Shown here one piece after another: positions 16,056 to 24,397 of a stretch of 50,989 bases of DNA. The stretch is from Bacillota bacterium. GTDB lineage: Bacteria; Bacillota; Sulfobacillia; Sulfobacillales; JAIMBI01. The notes below the pieces were generated by a model. That model searched no databases, was not told the origin of the DNA, and saw only the letters and a program-made list of their open reading frames with translations. How positions within the stretch are numbered: position 1 is the first letter of the stretch; every line of letters starts with the position of its first letter. The position numbers and the translations under genes were made by a program. Where the stretch lies: contig JAJZWS010000018.1 of NCBI GenBank assembly GCA_021846565.1, positions 1 through 50,989 of the forward strand, given 5' to 3'.

Positions 16056-16916
16056 ATGCGGTTTCTGGTGGCGGGGGCCAGCGGCTTCCTCGGCACGGCG
16101 GTGCAGGCGGTGCTGGTGGCGGAGGGCCATCAGGTGCGCGCGGTGTCACGGAGCGGGCGGGCCGCGCCGGGTGCCGAGGGTGTGGCCTGCAACTTGCTGG
16201 GCGGCAACATCTCCGGACTGCTGGCGGGGGTGGACGGCGTCTTAAATCTGGTGGGGGTGCTGCGAGAGGATGCGGCCGCGGGGATGACGTATCGGCGGGT
16301 GCATGTCGAGTTGGCCAAGCAGCTGGCGAGGGCCGCAGCGTCGGTGGGCGTGCCGCGCTTCGTGCAGCTGTCGTCGCTGGGTGCCGCCCAGAGCCGCGCC
16401 AGTCGGTACTTTGCCAGCAAGCGCGCGGCGGAAGACGCGGTGCAGGCCACGCTGCCCCGAGCGGTGGTGGTGCGGTCGTCGGTGGTGTTCGGGGACGGTG
16501 CGCCGCTGCTGACGGGGGTGAGCCGGCTGGCGCGCTTGCCGGTGGTGCCGGTGCCCGGCGACGGACGGACCCCGTTCGACCCCATCGCGCGCCACGATGT
16601 CGCCGCGCTGCTGGCGGCCGTGCTGGCCGAGGACCGTGAGGAGATGGCGGGGCAGGTGCTGTCCGTCGGGGGGCCGCGCCGCCTCACCCTGGACGACCTA
16701 GTCGATTGGGCCGCGCGCATCGGGGGCCGCAGGGGGATCGTCCCCAAGATGCACGTCCCCGTGGCGCTGGTGGATCGCGCCGCAGCGGTGGGCGACGTGT
16801 GGCCGGGGGTTCCCGTCAACCGGGCACAGGTGCACCTCTTGACGACGCCCAACATCACCGAGGACCGACGGTGGCACCGCTGGGTGCCCCATCCCGCGCC
16901 GGCGGGCGAAGACTGA
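16056..16916 (+). CDS. NAD(P)-binding SDR/NmrA-like protein (NDUFA9-type atypical SDR)
   Basis: 286 residues. The N-terminal Rossmann motif reads GASGFLG at about residues 8-14. It is followed by NLVGVLRED and a substrate-side segment QLSSLGAAQSRASRYFASKRAAEDAV, in which Tyr-x3-Lys is kept as YFASK. This resembles the atypical SDR group that includes the 39-kDa complex I subunit and many bacterial nucleoside-diphosphate-sugar epimerase-like proteins of unknown substrate. GGGAGG precedes the ATG at 16056; ATG codons upstream lack a site. It stands alone, divergent from the sugar operon. Confidence 0.82.
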   Translation: MRFLVAGASGFLGTAVQAVLVAEGHQVRAVSRSGRAAPGAEGVACNLLGGNISGLLAGVDGVLNLVGVLREDAAAGMTYRRVHVELAKQLARAAASVGVPRFVQLSSLGAAQSRASRYFASKRAAEDAVQATLPRAVVVRSSVVFGDGAPLLTGVSRLARLPVVPVPGDGRTPFDPIARHDVAALLAAVLAEDREEMAGQVLSVGGPRRLTLDDLVDWAARIGGRRGIVPKMHVPVALVDRAAAVGDVWPGVPVNRAQVHLLTTPNITEDRRWHRWVPHPAPAGED

Positions 16917-17241
16917 GGCTCGCGATCGCCATAGGGTGGACGACCGGGCGTTGGGAGGGCGATGGGGCGCGCGCGGAGAAGGCGGGTCAGTGTCTGTGCA
17001 TGATCGGACGGCCATTCGGTGGAAGGGCGGACGCACGGAGGGCGTGAGGGGCGATTGCCGTGGCGGCATGGCGAGGCACAGAGGGCTCGGCAGGTCCCCA
17101 GAAAGAAGGGGTTCCTGGACGACATGGGACCTCCCGCTGGCCGGAGGTGGGAACGTTCGGAGGCGGATGGCCGTGCGCACGATGCGCGACTGCGCCGCGA
17201 GCACCGTCCGCCGGGATCCGCCCCCTGGCCGCAGAGTGCGT
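16917..17241. other. Intergenic, no feature recognised
   Basis: This 325-bp gap follows the SDR gene and faces the 3' end of the PfkB gene. Open frames exist because of the high GC content, but none has a ribosome binding site and protein-like composition together. No terminator with a T-run was found. Confidence 0.4.
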
Positions 17242-18186
17242 TCAACGCCTGCCCGCGAGCAACTGCTCCAGCACCTCGCGCGAGGGCCCCTGTGACGGCC
17301 CCGGCCGCTCTACGGCCCAAGAGGCCGCGACGTTGGCGTCGTGCGTCGCGTCCTGCAGGGTCTGCCCCTCGGCGAGGCGTGCCAGGAGAACGGCCGTGTG
17401 GATGTCGCCAGCGCCGGTGGTGTCACGCGCAGTCACCGGTCTCGCCGGGACCCGGCGCAGCGGATCCGCGTGCCCCCCCACCAGGGCCCCCTCGGGTCCC
17501 AGGCGCAGGACGACGCTGCACGTCGGGGGCAGTCGGCGCCAGAGAGCCGACAGGACCTTCTCGGGATCGGATTCTTGCGTGAGCAACGTCCCTTCCCGTC
17601 GGTTCAGAGTAAGGAGGCTTAACCGATTGAAAATGGCGTTGAGGCGCCGGGCGGGAATTTCCGCTGCGAGTGGGCCGGGATCGAGAACCAGGCGGGCGTC
17701 AGGCGGCAGCGCGAGGCCCAGGGTTTCCAACGTGGGTCCGGAGCCCGGATAGGTGAGGTCGTAGCCGGAGAGGTAGACACAGTCCCCGGCCTGGAACCGG
17801 ATACGCGCCAAGTCCCCAGGCTCCAGGCAAGCTTCAGCACCGGGCGCCGTGACGAACGTGCGCTCGCCGTCCGCTTCCACCACGGCGATGTCGAATCCCG
17901 TATCCCCCCGACCGTGTGGGGGAGGATCCAGCAGCGCGGGCACGTCCACCTCGCGCAGCGCCTCCCGCACCCGGTCCGCGAAGACGCCCTGTCCGATGAG
18001 GCCGCCGTAGACCGTCTTGAGCCCCAGCCGACGGGCCGCCGCGATGACGTTGAACGCCCCGCCGACGAGGGCCTTCCCATCCCGCGCGCGCACATCGCCG
18101 CCGCGATCCGGCCAGCGGTCCACCCAAACCGTCACATCCATCAGGATGCTCCCTAAGACCACGAGGCGCTCGGGCCGAACGTCCAC
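17242..18186 (-). CDS. PfkB-family carbohydrate/nucleoside kinase
   Basis: 314 residues of the ribokinase fold. An N-terminal GG motif (GKALVGGAFNVIAAARRLG, about 37-55) and the C-terminal PfkB signature with catalytic Asp in DTTGAGD (about 259-265) are both present. The substrate could be ribose, another sugar or a nucleoside. The operon partner, an NCS1 base/nucleoside permease, and the adjacent ADP-ribosylglycohydrolase remnant favour a nucleoside or ribosyl compound. The gene starts with GTG four bases after the permease stop. This kinase appears intact although the neighbouring hydrolase is broken. Confidence 0.87.
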   Translation of the reverse strand: MDVRPERLVVLGSILMDVTVWVDRWPDRGGDVRARDGKALVGGAFNVIAAARRLGLKTVYGGLIGQGVFADRVREALREVDVPALLDPPPHGRGDTGFDIAVVEADGERTFVTAPGAEACLEPGDLARIRFQAGDCVYLSGYDLTYPGSGPTLETLGLALPPDARLVLDPGPLAAEIPARRLNAIFNRLSLLTLNRREGTLLTQESDPEKVLSALWRRLPPTCSVVLRLGPEGALVGGHADPLRRVPARPVTARDTTGAGDIHTAVLLARLAEGQTLQDATHDANVAASWAVERPGPSQGPSREVLEQLLAGRR

Positions 18187-18190
18187 CGCG

Positions 18191-19654
18191 TCAGTCCCCC
18201 ACCGGGCGCGCGGCGGTTGGGGGCGCGGTGTGCGATCGAGGGGTCAGAATCACGAGGAGCAGGGCCGACACGATGAAGGCGAACACGACTTCGAGACTCG
18301 ACGAGGCGAAAATCCCGTAAGCGAAGGGCCCATGGAACAGCGGGGAACTTGTGAACGAGAGGCCCACCACGACCCCTGCGCCCCAGGCAATAACGGCTGG
18401 CCAGCTCACGCCCCTGTGCGCGGCACCGGTCGACGCCGCAGGACCATAGAGCCAGCCGTCGGGATAAGGATTCTGGGGATCCTGGCAGCGCCAGAGCTGG
18501 TGTGCGAGGAAGGCACCGGCCCACGCCGCTAGGCCTACGCCCAGCAGAACCAGGAACGACTCGAAGGGGCCAAAGAAGTTCTGAGCCACCAGCACCACGT
18601 AGACGGTGCCCAGCACCACAATGACGGCGTCGATGAGAACCGTCTGGTACCGTGGCCACGGGACGAACATGTTCAGGAGGTTCAATCCAGAGGAGTAGAG
18701 GCTCAGGTTCGCTTCGGTCACGAGGCCGCCGGCCGCAGCGATGAGGTAGGGGACCGCAGCCCACGCCGGCAGCGCCGATTGGATGGCGCTGATGGGATTG
18801 CTCGCCGTCGCGATGGACGGGTCATGCGTTGCGAGCAGGAGTCCCGTGGACATGAGCGCGATGAGCGGGAGCGCGCCACCCAGTGCGGACGCCCACACGA
18901 TCGAGGCACTCCGCATCTGACGTGGGAGGTAGCGGCTGTAGTCCGCCGCGGCGTTGGCCCAGCTGAGCCCCGTTCCGGCGACGACGATGGTGAGGGCGGG
19001 CACGAAGCCGCCCAACCACGGTCCGGCTGGGCGGTCCAGCAGGGTGTGCCAGTGGGTTCCGGGGATCAGGAAGGCTGCCACCAGCAACGTCAAGACGCCG
19101 AAGAGGTAGCTAGCCCAGGTCTGGATCACGACCAACGTGGCCTGCCCCAGCAGGCCGGCCACGATGGTCAGCCCCAACATCACGATCATTGAGAGGATGG
19201 CCAGCGGGGCGGTGCCCAGCGGAAGCACCATGCCGAACAGCGCCATGAGTGCGAACGTGCCGGTGATCACCGTGAGGGTCTCCCACCCCACCAGCGACAC
19301 CCAGCTCACCAGGTTCGGAGCGATGTTCCCCCAGATGCCGAACACAGCGCGGGACAAGGTCATCATCGGAGCCCCGCCGTCGCGGCCAGCCACGCTGAAC
19401 GCCCCCACGAGGAAGAAAGAAGCAGAGCCCAGCAAGACGACAATCAGGCCCTGGATGACGTTCAAGCCAAACGACAGGATGATGCCGCCGTAGACGATGG
19501 CCAGAATGCCGATGTTCGCGGCAAACCAGATCCAGAATAGGTCCGCCAGCGTTCCTGCCCGCTCCCCTTCGGCAATCCGGTTGACACCATTGGTCTCGAC
19601 CTGCCAAGGGCGGTTGCTGGCTGCCGCCCGGTCTTGAGAAGCTTCCCATTTCAC
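18191..19654 (-). CDS. NCS1-family purine/cytosine/nucleoside permease
   Basis: 487 residues with about 12 membrane segments. Near the N-terminus is the NCS1-like stretch (LADLFWIWFAANIGILAIVYGG), and the middle has GTGLSWANAAADYSRYLPR, typical of the cytosine permease/allantoin transporter family. These are cation-coupled importers of nucleobases and related compounds. The GTG at 19654 is preferred because GAGGAG lies nine bases before it; the in-frame ATG at 19663 directly abuts that site. It is followed closely by the PfkB kinase gene and preceded by the ADP-ribosylglycohydrolase remnant, so the three probably once formed one uptake and cleavage route. Confidence 0.87.
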   Translation of the reverse strand: MKWEASQDRAAASNRPWQVETNGVNRIAEGERAGTLADLFWIWFAANIGILAIVYGGIILSFGLNVIQGLIVVLLGSASFFLVGAFSVAGRDGGAPMMTLSRAVFGIWGNIAPNLVSWVSLVGWETLTVITGTFALMALFGMVLPLGTAPLAILSMIVMLGLTIVAGLLGQATLVVIQTWASYLFGVLTLLVAAFLIPGTHWHTLLDRPAGPWLGGFVPALTIVVAGTGLSWANAAADYSRYLPRQMRSASIVWASALGGALPLIALMSTGLLLATHDPSIATASNPISAIQSALPAWAAVPYLIAAAGGLVTEANLSLYSSGLNLLNMFVPWPRYQTVLIDAVIVVLGTVYVVLVAQNFFGPFESFLVLLGVGLAAWAGAFLAHQLWRCQDPQNPYPDGWLYGPAASTGAAHRGVSWPAVIAWGAGVVVGLSFTSSPLFHGPFAYGIFASSSLEVVFAFIVSALLLVILTPRSHTAPPTAARPVGD

Positions 19655-19679
19655 GCGGCTCATCTCCTCTGCAAGCGGT

Positions 19680-19990
19680 TCATGCCCTCAGCGCGAGGAG
19701 TGCCGCCGCGCGGCGTTCCAGATTCAGCCGGTTTGCGGCCGCGCCGGGGTCGCGCGCGTGGGCGGGGAGGGCATCAATACCCTCGAATACACCGGCCAGC
19801 GCGGGCGCCATCGCCCCGACCGTCTCGCAGTCGCCACCGAGACGCCGCACGGCGCCCGAGTCGACGGCATTGTGGGTGAGTCGGACCGTGGGAGACGCCA
19901 GCCACCGCGACGGGAGTGATGCGCATAGAGACTCCGTCGGTGGTGCCCCGCCGACCGCTTTCGTCCACCGACACTCCAGGGCGCACGGCT
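19680..19990 (-). pseudogene. Remnant of an ADP-ribosylglycohydrolase gene
   Basis: The 3' end still encodes the metal-binding C-terminal signature of ADP-ribosylglycohydrolases, GGDCETVGAMAPALAGVFEG (family consensus GGDTDTIAAMAGALAGA), ending 17 bp before the NCS1 permease ATG. About 50 bases further upstream a different frame reads DGVSMRITPVAVA, matching the family's central AMRIAPLGL segment, and the two pieces are separated by a frame change and far too few residues. The centre of the gene has been deleted, and no intact start is visible. Together with the permease and kinase it points to a former ribosyl-compound catabolic operon. Confidence 0.65.
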
Positions 19991-21033
19991 TCATCTTGTC
20001 GGACACACATCGACGTTAGCCCTTCCTGGGCTGGGAAACAAGGCATCGTGGACTCTTGTACGGCCCGCCGTGGGATTGTCGGCGTCGGGCACGCGATAGC
20101 ATCGTGGCCGTGGACGGCTGACGCCGACGGCGAGAGCACCCGTGGAGCCGTTCTGCGGGACCAGCCTCGCCATTCTGGCGGCTCACCAGAGTCCCGTCCC
20201 GGCCGGGCAGCGGTCTCGCCTCGGCTCACCGATACGCGCACGGTGGCGTCCTCACCGGGTGCCGGGCCGGCGCCGGATTCTCTCGACCCCAGCGACAGCA
20301 ACCCGATCCTGCGGACAAGGCCCGATGACTGAGCGATTCACGCGGACTGGGTAGCGTGCGTGCGGGACAGCACACAGGACACCCGGCTTGCCTGTCGCGA
20401 GTGCGCCTCCGCCTGATTCGGTGGGGTGGCGGAGGGACATCCGACCCGACCTCAGACGGCTTACTCGGGGTGCAGAATCCCTGCGCGGACTCCGTTCCGA
20501 GGCCTCTCCGTTTCTTTGATGGCGCGCACTGCCCGCCCATCGTGGCCAAAGGGGCAGAAGCCTATCGGGTCCAAGTCGAGGGCTACGGGGATCGGCCCCG
20601 GGGGTATGTCCGGGGGCATTATTGGCCCAGGGGTGTTCATGAGGGTCGATGATGTCGACTTCGATCGCCCACGGCGACGGGGTTGCCTGGCCACGGCCCA
20701 CCGCATCCCCCACAACCTCCCGGTCTCGCCCGCGGGTGATCCGGAAACCGACGTCCGGCAGCATCAGTCCGTCGGGCCACGTCCGGGACCCCAAGGCGCA
20801 TCTTTCTGCACGTCGGCCAGCGAAGCGGATCAGAGCCTTCCCACGGGTCCGGGGAGCCGGGTGTGATGCTACCACAGCGCCGGCCGAGCCGTGGACCTTC
20901 CCCGGCCAGGACGGTTTTCTTGCGCGTGGGCCTGACGCGAGCCCTGCGGACGTGCGGGCGAGGTGGTGAAGGATTTAGCGGCGCCAACCGCGAACCGCCT
21001 TAGCTCCCCCAGGGGGAGCAGGAGGGATGTCTT
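19991..21033. other. Decayed region without an intact gene
   Basis: No frame combines a start, a ribosome binding site and continuous protein-like sequence. On the minus strand at about 20461-20610 one frame reads PIPVALDLDPIGFCPFGHDGRA, and in an adjacent frame about 20620-20690 reads EVDIIDPHEHPWANNAPG. Both look like parts of one protein interrupted by a frameshift, but I could not name the family. With the ADP-ribosylglycohydrolase remnant next door, this is most simply an eroding segment. Confidence 0.4.
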
Positions 21034-21711
21034 ATGTGGGTGGTAGCCCATCGCGGCGGCGGCGATCTCTTTCCAGAGAATTCGCTCACCGCCTTCAAAG
21101 CCGTCGGCCGATTGGGGGTCGATTTCATCGAATGCGATGTCCATCTCAGTGCCGACGGGCATTTGATGGTGGTGCATGATCGTTCTCTGGAACGCACGGC
21201 CAACATTCACGCGAATGTGGATGAGTTGACACGCGATCAATTGGCGTGCCTAGACGTGGGGGACGGTGCTGGGGTGCCCGCCTTAGAAGAGGTCCTCAGC
21301 GCCACGGGGGTGCCATTGCGGGTGGAACTCAAGAGCCCCGCGACGCTGCAAGCTTTGGTTGCCCTGCTCCGCCAACACCCCACTTGGCGCGATGGCATGA
21401 CGCCGACGTCGTTCGATCACCGACTCATGCGGGAATTGAATCACGCAGTACCTGGACTCGTCACGGGCGCGCTGCTGTCAGGCCTCCCGGTTCATCCCGG
21501 CGCTGTGGCACGCGAGGCCGGATGCCGCTTCATGAGCCTGCAGCATCGTCTGTTAGATGCTGCCTACATCGACCTGTGTCACCAGGAGGGCATCTTGGTC
21601 AACGCCTGGACGCCCAACCGGCTGGAGGAAATCCGGCCCCTGGTGCAGATGGGCATCGACGGCATCACGTCTGACCGGCCGGATCTGGTGCTGCAAGCCC
21701 GGGCACTTTGA
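21034..21711 (+). CDS. Glycerophosphodiester phosphodiesterase (GDPD family)
   Basis: 225 residues. The GDPD signature is present at the N-terminus: AHRGGGDLFPENSLTAF with the HR pair at 6-7 and the metal-binding Glu in PEN, then ECDVHLSADGHLMVVHD with the second Glu/Asp pair and the catalytic His. Later VELKS and the C-terminal VNAWTPN complete the TIM-barrel pattern. It hydrolyses glycerophosphodiesters from phospholipids to glycerol 3-phosphate and an alcohol. No signal peptide is seen, so it acts in the cytoplasm. AGGAGG is eight bases before the ATG. The gene is single and lies between two decayed stretches. Confidence 0.9.
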   Translation: MWVVAHRGGGDLFPENSLTAFKAVGRLGVDFIECDVHLSADGHLMVVHDRSLERTANIHANVDELTRDQLACLDVGDGAGVPALEEVLSATGVPLRVELKSPATLQALVALLRQHPTWRDGMTPTSFDHRLMRELNHAVPGLVTGALLSGLPVHPGAVAREAGCRFMSLQHRLLDAAYIDLCHQEGILVNAWTPNRLEEIRPLVQMGIDGITSDRPDLVLQARAL

Positions 21712-22851
21712 GACGAAGCCGCTGCGGCCCTATGGGCCGCTGAGGGGATGACCGCAGGCAGGCGGTGGCGGTCGGTCATGCGGTGTGGGAGGCGGGCGCA
21801 TTGACCGGTCGCTGGTAGTTTCCCGCATCCCCGCGGGGCCGCGAACCGTGCCGTGGGGCGTCCCTGAGCTCCAGCTGAGCCGCGACGCTTTGACCCGCTC
21901 GGGACTACATCCGAAGCAGGCGACTGGTCCTGGGGGATGTAGCGCGGGTGGTGTCGGAGCGGCGGCACTGCACGAGCGAGGTCCTGCGCCCGCTGGCCGC
22001 CTGATCTCTGCGGGCGTTGACCGTGAGCCCGCCGGGGGTCGACGCCGCGTGATGCTGAGCTCCAGCCGGGTGTCGGCTTTGATGAGCGGGCTCGGCGGCA
22101 CAGGGAAACGGTCTTCTCGGCAGCTGGTCCCGGATTGCCGAGCCAGGTACCGAAGCGGGTTTAGAGGCACCATCTCGCGGCAGCCTGCCCTCTGCAGAGC
22201 TCCGACAAACGCACTGAGGCCGCAGCGACGCGCCGCCAGCACCGAGGGGGCACGACGGCGAGGTGGACCATGAACACGCCGGTGTGGCCAAGGACGGCGA
22301 AGAGTCTCGCGTCTGCCCGCTACTCCCCGGTCTTCTGGGAGCCATGGGATTAATGTCTCTTATGTCCAGGGCAGAGCAGGAACCGAGCAGGTCCTGGAAC
22401 GAGGTCATGTAGTCACTGGCCGTCTTCACGGCCACATCGGTGGAGAGGTCCGCGGCGACCATCTCACGGCAGCGGGCGGCTACCGCTTTGCTCGCGTCGC
22501 GGTGAGCCTCTTCGGAGCCCACGGTGTTCAACACGCTAGTGAATGGCCGGAACCCTGGACGATCCGACAGACAGAATGTGGACATGGAGGATGTAGGGTC
22601 TGTGTCAATGCGGCGGCGCGACACCCAAGACGACAAATCGGTCGCGACGCTCCGCCGGGGGCGGCCCGCGGCTTGCGCGTTGGCCACGGGGGCCGCCGCG
22701 CACCCACGGGGACCTCGAGGGGGCCCCACCCCATCACGAGCCCAACGCGTCCGGGTGACGGGTTCCGCCACCCGGACCGCTCCGGCCGCTGGTGCTCGCT
22801 GCCATCCGCTGATCCAGATCCCCCAGGGGTTGACGCAGAGCGGCAGGCGGC
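21712..22851. other. Long gene-poor stretch before rpmH
   Basis: About 1.1 kb without a confident gene. On the minus strand 22330-22585 encodes a peptide of natural composition (MSTFCLSDRPGFRPF, then NTVGSEEAHRDASKAVAAR and TASDYMTSFQDLLG) with codon use like that of real genes here. It runs on into low-complexity sequence and has no clear ribosome binding site. It may be a gene fragment of unknown family. The rest shows no gene, repeat or RNA that I recognise. Confidence 0.35.
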
Positions 22852-22880
22852 TTGACCGTCCAAGCGTCGACGGCTATACT
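22852..22880 (+). promoter_or_regulatory. Sigma-70-type promoter of rpmH-rnpA
   Basis: TTGACC at 22852-22857 and TATACT at 22875-22880 are separated by exactly 17 bp, giving a near-consensus housekeeping promoter. The start of transcription would be near 22887, about 26 bases before the rpmH ATG. It is the best promoter match in the window, as expected for a ribosomal protein operon. Confidence 0.8.
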
Positions 22881-22912
22881 TAGGCCGATTTGCGCGGCGG
22901 GGGGTGAGTGAC

Positions 22913-23047
22913 ATGAAGCGGACCTATCAACCGAACCGTCGGCGCCGCCACAAGGTGCACGGGTTCAGAAGGCGCATGTCCACCCGATCCGGTCGAGCGG
23001 TGCTGAGCCGCCGCCGGGCCAAGGGCCGGAAGCGACTGGCCGTCTAG
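22913..23047 (+). CDS. rpmH: 50S ribosomal protein L34
   Basis: 44 residues, the standard length and sequence pattern of L34 ([40 protein letters not shown]). It is a small, highly basic protein of the large ribosomal subunit. It follows a strong promoter and a GGGGGGTGAG site and is directly followed by rnpA, the universal bacterial order beside the origin. In most Firmicutes dnaA lies divergently next to rpmH; here more than 22 kb of other genes intervenes. Confidence 0.98.
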   Translation: MKRTYQPNRRRRHKVHGFRRRMSTRSGRAVLSRRRAKGRKRLAV

Positions 23048-23049
23048 AC

Positions 23050-23388
23050 ATGGCGGTGTTGCGGCTCCGGGGCCGTCGAGATTTCAGCAGGACGTTCTCA
23101 TCTGGCCGGTCCTACCGTAATCGTTTGGTAGTGGTGATTGTGATGGAGGCGCCGGGTGAAGCGACGCGGGTGGGGTACGCCAGCGCGCGGATGGTCGGCA
23201 CCGCCGTTAAACGCAATCGGATTCGCCGTCGGCTTCGCGCCGTGCTCGCGGAGGTTCAACAACGCGTGCGGCCGGGCCGGCGGGTTGTTGTTTTAGGCAA
23301 GGCCGGTGTCTTGGAGGCGCCGTGGGGCGAGTTGCGTCAAGCGGTCGTAAGCTTGTTGGACAAGGCGTCGTGCCTGGATGCGGGGTGA
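23050..23388 (+). CDS. rnpA: Ribonuclease P protein component
   Basis: 112 residues. The RNR signature of the protein subunit of RNase P is clear in AVKRNRIRRRLRAVL (about 52-66), with RDFSRTFSSGRSYRNRLVVV at the N-terminus. It binds the RNase P RNA and helps it remove 5' leaders from precursor tRNA. The gene begins 2 bp after the rpmH stop and shares its promoter. Confidence 0.96.
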   Translation: MAVLRLRGRRDFSRTFSSGRSYRNRLVVVIVMEAPGEATRVGYASARMVGTAVKRNRIRRRLRAVLAEVQQRVRPGRRVVVLGKAGVLEAPWGELRQAVVSLLDKASCLDAG

Positions 23389-23391
23389 CAC

Positions 23392-23604
23392 ATGATGGTA
23401 AAGACCCTGGTGGGGATCATCACGCTGTATCAGCGGGCATTTTCCGCGTTTCGTCCGCCTAGTTGCCGTTACGTGCCGTCGTGTTCGGAGTACGCGGTGG
23501 AAGCGCTCTCTCGGCATGGGGCGGTGCGGGGGACGTGGCTGGCGGTGGCCCGCGTGTTGCGTTGCCACCCGTTGCACGCCGGAGGCTACGATCCGGTGCC
23601 ATGA
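23392..23604 (+). CDS. yidD: Membrane protein insertion efficiency factor YidD
   Basis: 70 residues, normal size for YidD. The conserved core [18 protein letters not shown] and the C-terminal [17 protein letters not shown] are present. The protein is associated with the inner face of the membrane and aids YidC-dependent insertion. The ATG lies 3 bp after rnpA, and yidC follows, the usual order. Confidence 0.95.
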   Translation: MMVKTLVGIITLYQRAFSAFRPPSCRYVPSCSEYAVEALSRHGAVRGTWLAVARVLRCHPLHAGGYDPVP

Positions 23605-23660
23605 GATCGCTGTCGCGACGCCAGGCCGAGACACGCAAACGTTTGGAGGGGGCCGCTTAG
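23601..23660 (+). CDS. Possible 19-residue leader peptide between yidD and yidC
   Basis: A short frame [19 protein letters not shown] begins in an ATGA overlap with the yidD stop and ends 3 bp before the yidC ATG. The best Shine-Dalgarno for yidC (GGAGGGGG) lies inside its last codons, so it could couple yidC translation to yidD. Such a short basic peptide may equally be chance. Confidence 0.25.
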   Translation: MRSLSRRQAETRKRLEGAA

Positions 23661-23663
23661 GTT

Positions 23664-24362
23664 ATGGAAGCCATCTGGGGAGCGTTCCTGCACCTGCTGA
23701 CCGCTGCCTTTGTGTTTTTCACGGGGGTGGCCGGTCACAACTACGTCCTGGGTGTGATCCTGTTCACCATCGTGGTGCGGCTGGTGCTGTTTCCGTTGGG
23801 CGTGACGCAAGTGCGGTCCATGCAGAAGATGGCCAAGCTGGGGCCGCGCCAGCGGGCGTTGCAGGCGCAGCACAAAGGCAATCCACAGAAGTTGCAGCAG
23901 GAGATTGCCGCCATGTACAAGGAAGAAGGCGTCAATCCGGCCTCGGGCTGCCTGCCCTTGTTGCTTCAGCTGCCTGTGATGTACGGATTGTTCGAGGTGC
24001 TGCAGCAATTTCACTACGTTTCAGGGCACGGGCTGTGGGTATGGCAACATCTAAACGAGCCCGATCCCACGTTTTTGCTGGCATTCCTAGTGGCTGCGTC
24101 TACGTATTTCATGCAGAAGCAAACGATGCGTATGACTCCGCCCCAGCCGGGCATGGAGCAGAGCCAGAAGATGATGACGTGGATGATGCCCCTTGTGTTT
24201 GGGTACGTGGCGTGGCGGCTGGCGGCGGGCCTCTCGATCTACTACGTGACGTCTAACCTGTTCCAGGTGGCGCAGACGACCATCCTGTTGCGGCGACCGA
24301 TTGTCAACAATGCGGCGAACCCCAATCCCAATCCCAAGCCCAAGCCCAAAGCCACGTCGTAA
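23664..24362 (+). CDS. yidC: Membrane protein insertase YidC/Oxa1
   Basis: 232 residues, the short Gram-positive form without the large periplasmic domain. Five membrane segments can be placed, with the Oxa1 core including the polar-groove Arg in FTIVVRLVLFPL, a cytoplasmic hairpin (QRALQAQHKGNPQKLQQEIAAMYKEEGVNP) and LLLQLPVMYGLFEVL. The C-terminus is a short Pro-Asn/Pro-Lys repeat (PNPNPKPKPK), perhaps a ribosome-binding tail. There is no evident lipobox Cys at the N-terminus. In many Firmicutes jag/khpB follows; here rsmG does. Confidence 0.94.
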   Translation: MEAIWGAFLHLLTAAFVFFTGVAGHNYVLGVILFTIVVRLVLFPLGVTQVRSMQKMAKLGPRQRALQAQHKGNPQKLQQEIAAMYKEEGVNPASGCLPLLLQLPVMYGLFEVLQQFHYVSGHGLWVWQHLNEPDPTFLLAFLVAASTYFMQKQTMRMTPPQPGMEQSQKMMTWMMPLVFGYVAWRLAAGLSIYYVTSNLFQVAQTTILLRRPIVNNAANPNPNPKPKPKATS

Positions 24363-24397
24363 GCCATGCGCAGGGCGGGGAAAGACGGCGATCCGCG

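Noticed and set aside
16936-17295. 119-codon + strand frame after the SDR gene
   Set aside because: Rich in Gly, Arg and Trp with no motif. It overlaps the 3' end of the PfkB gene and has no ribosome binding site.
20426-20866. 146-codon + strand frame in the decayed region
   Set aside because: No ribosome binding site, no domain, and composition typical of a shadow. The opposite strand carries the more protein-like fragments.
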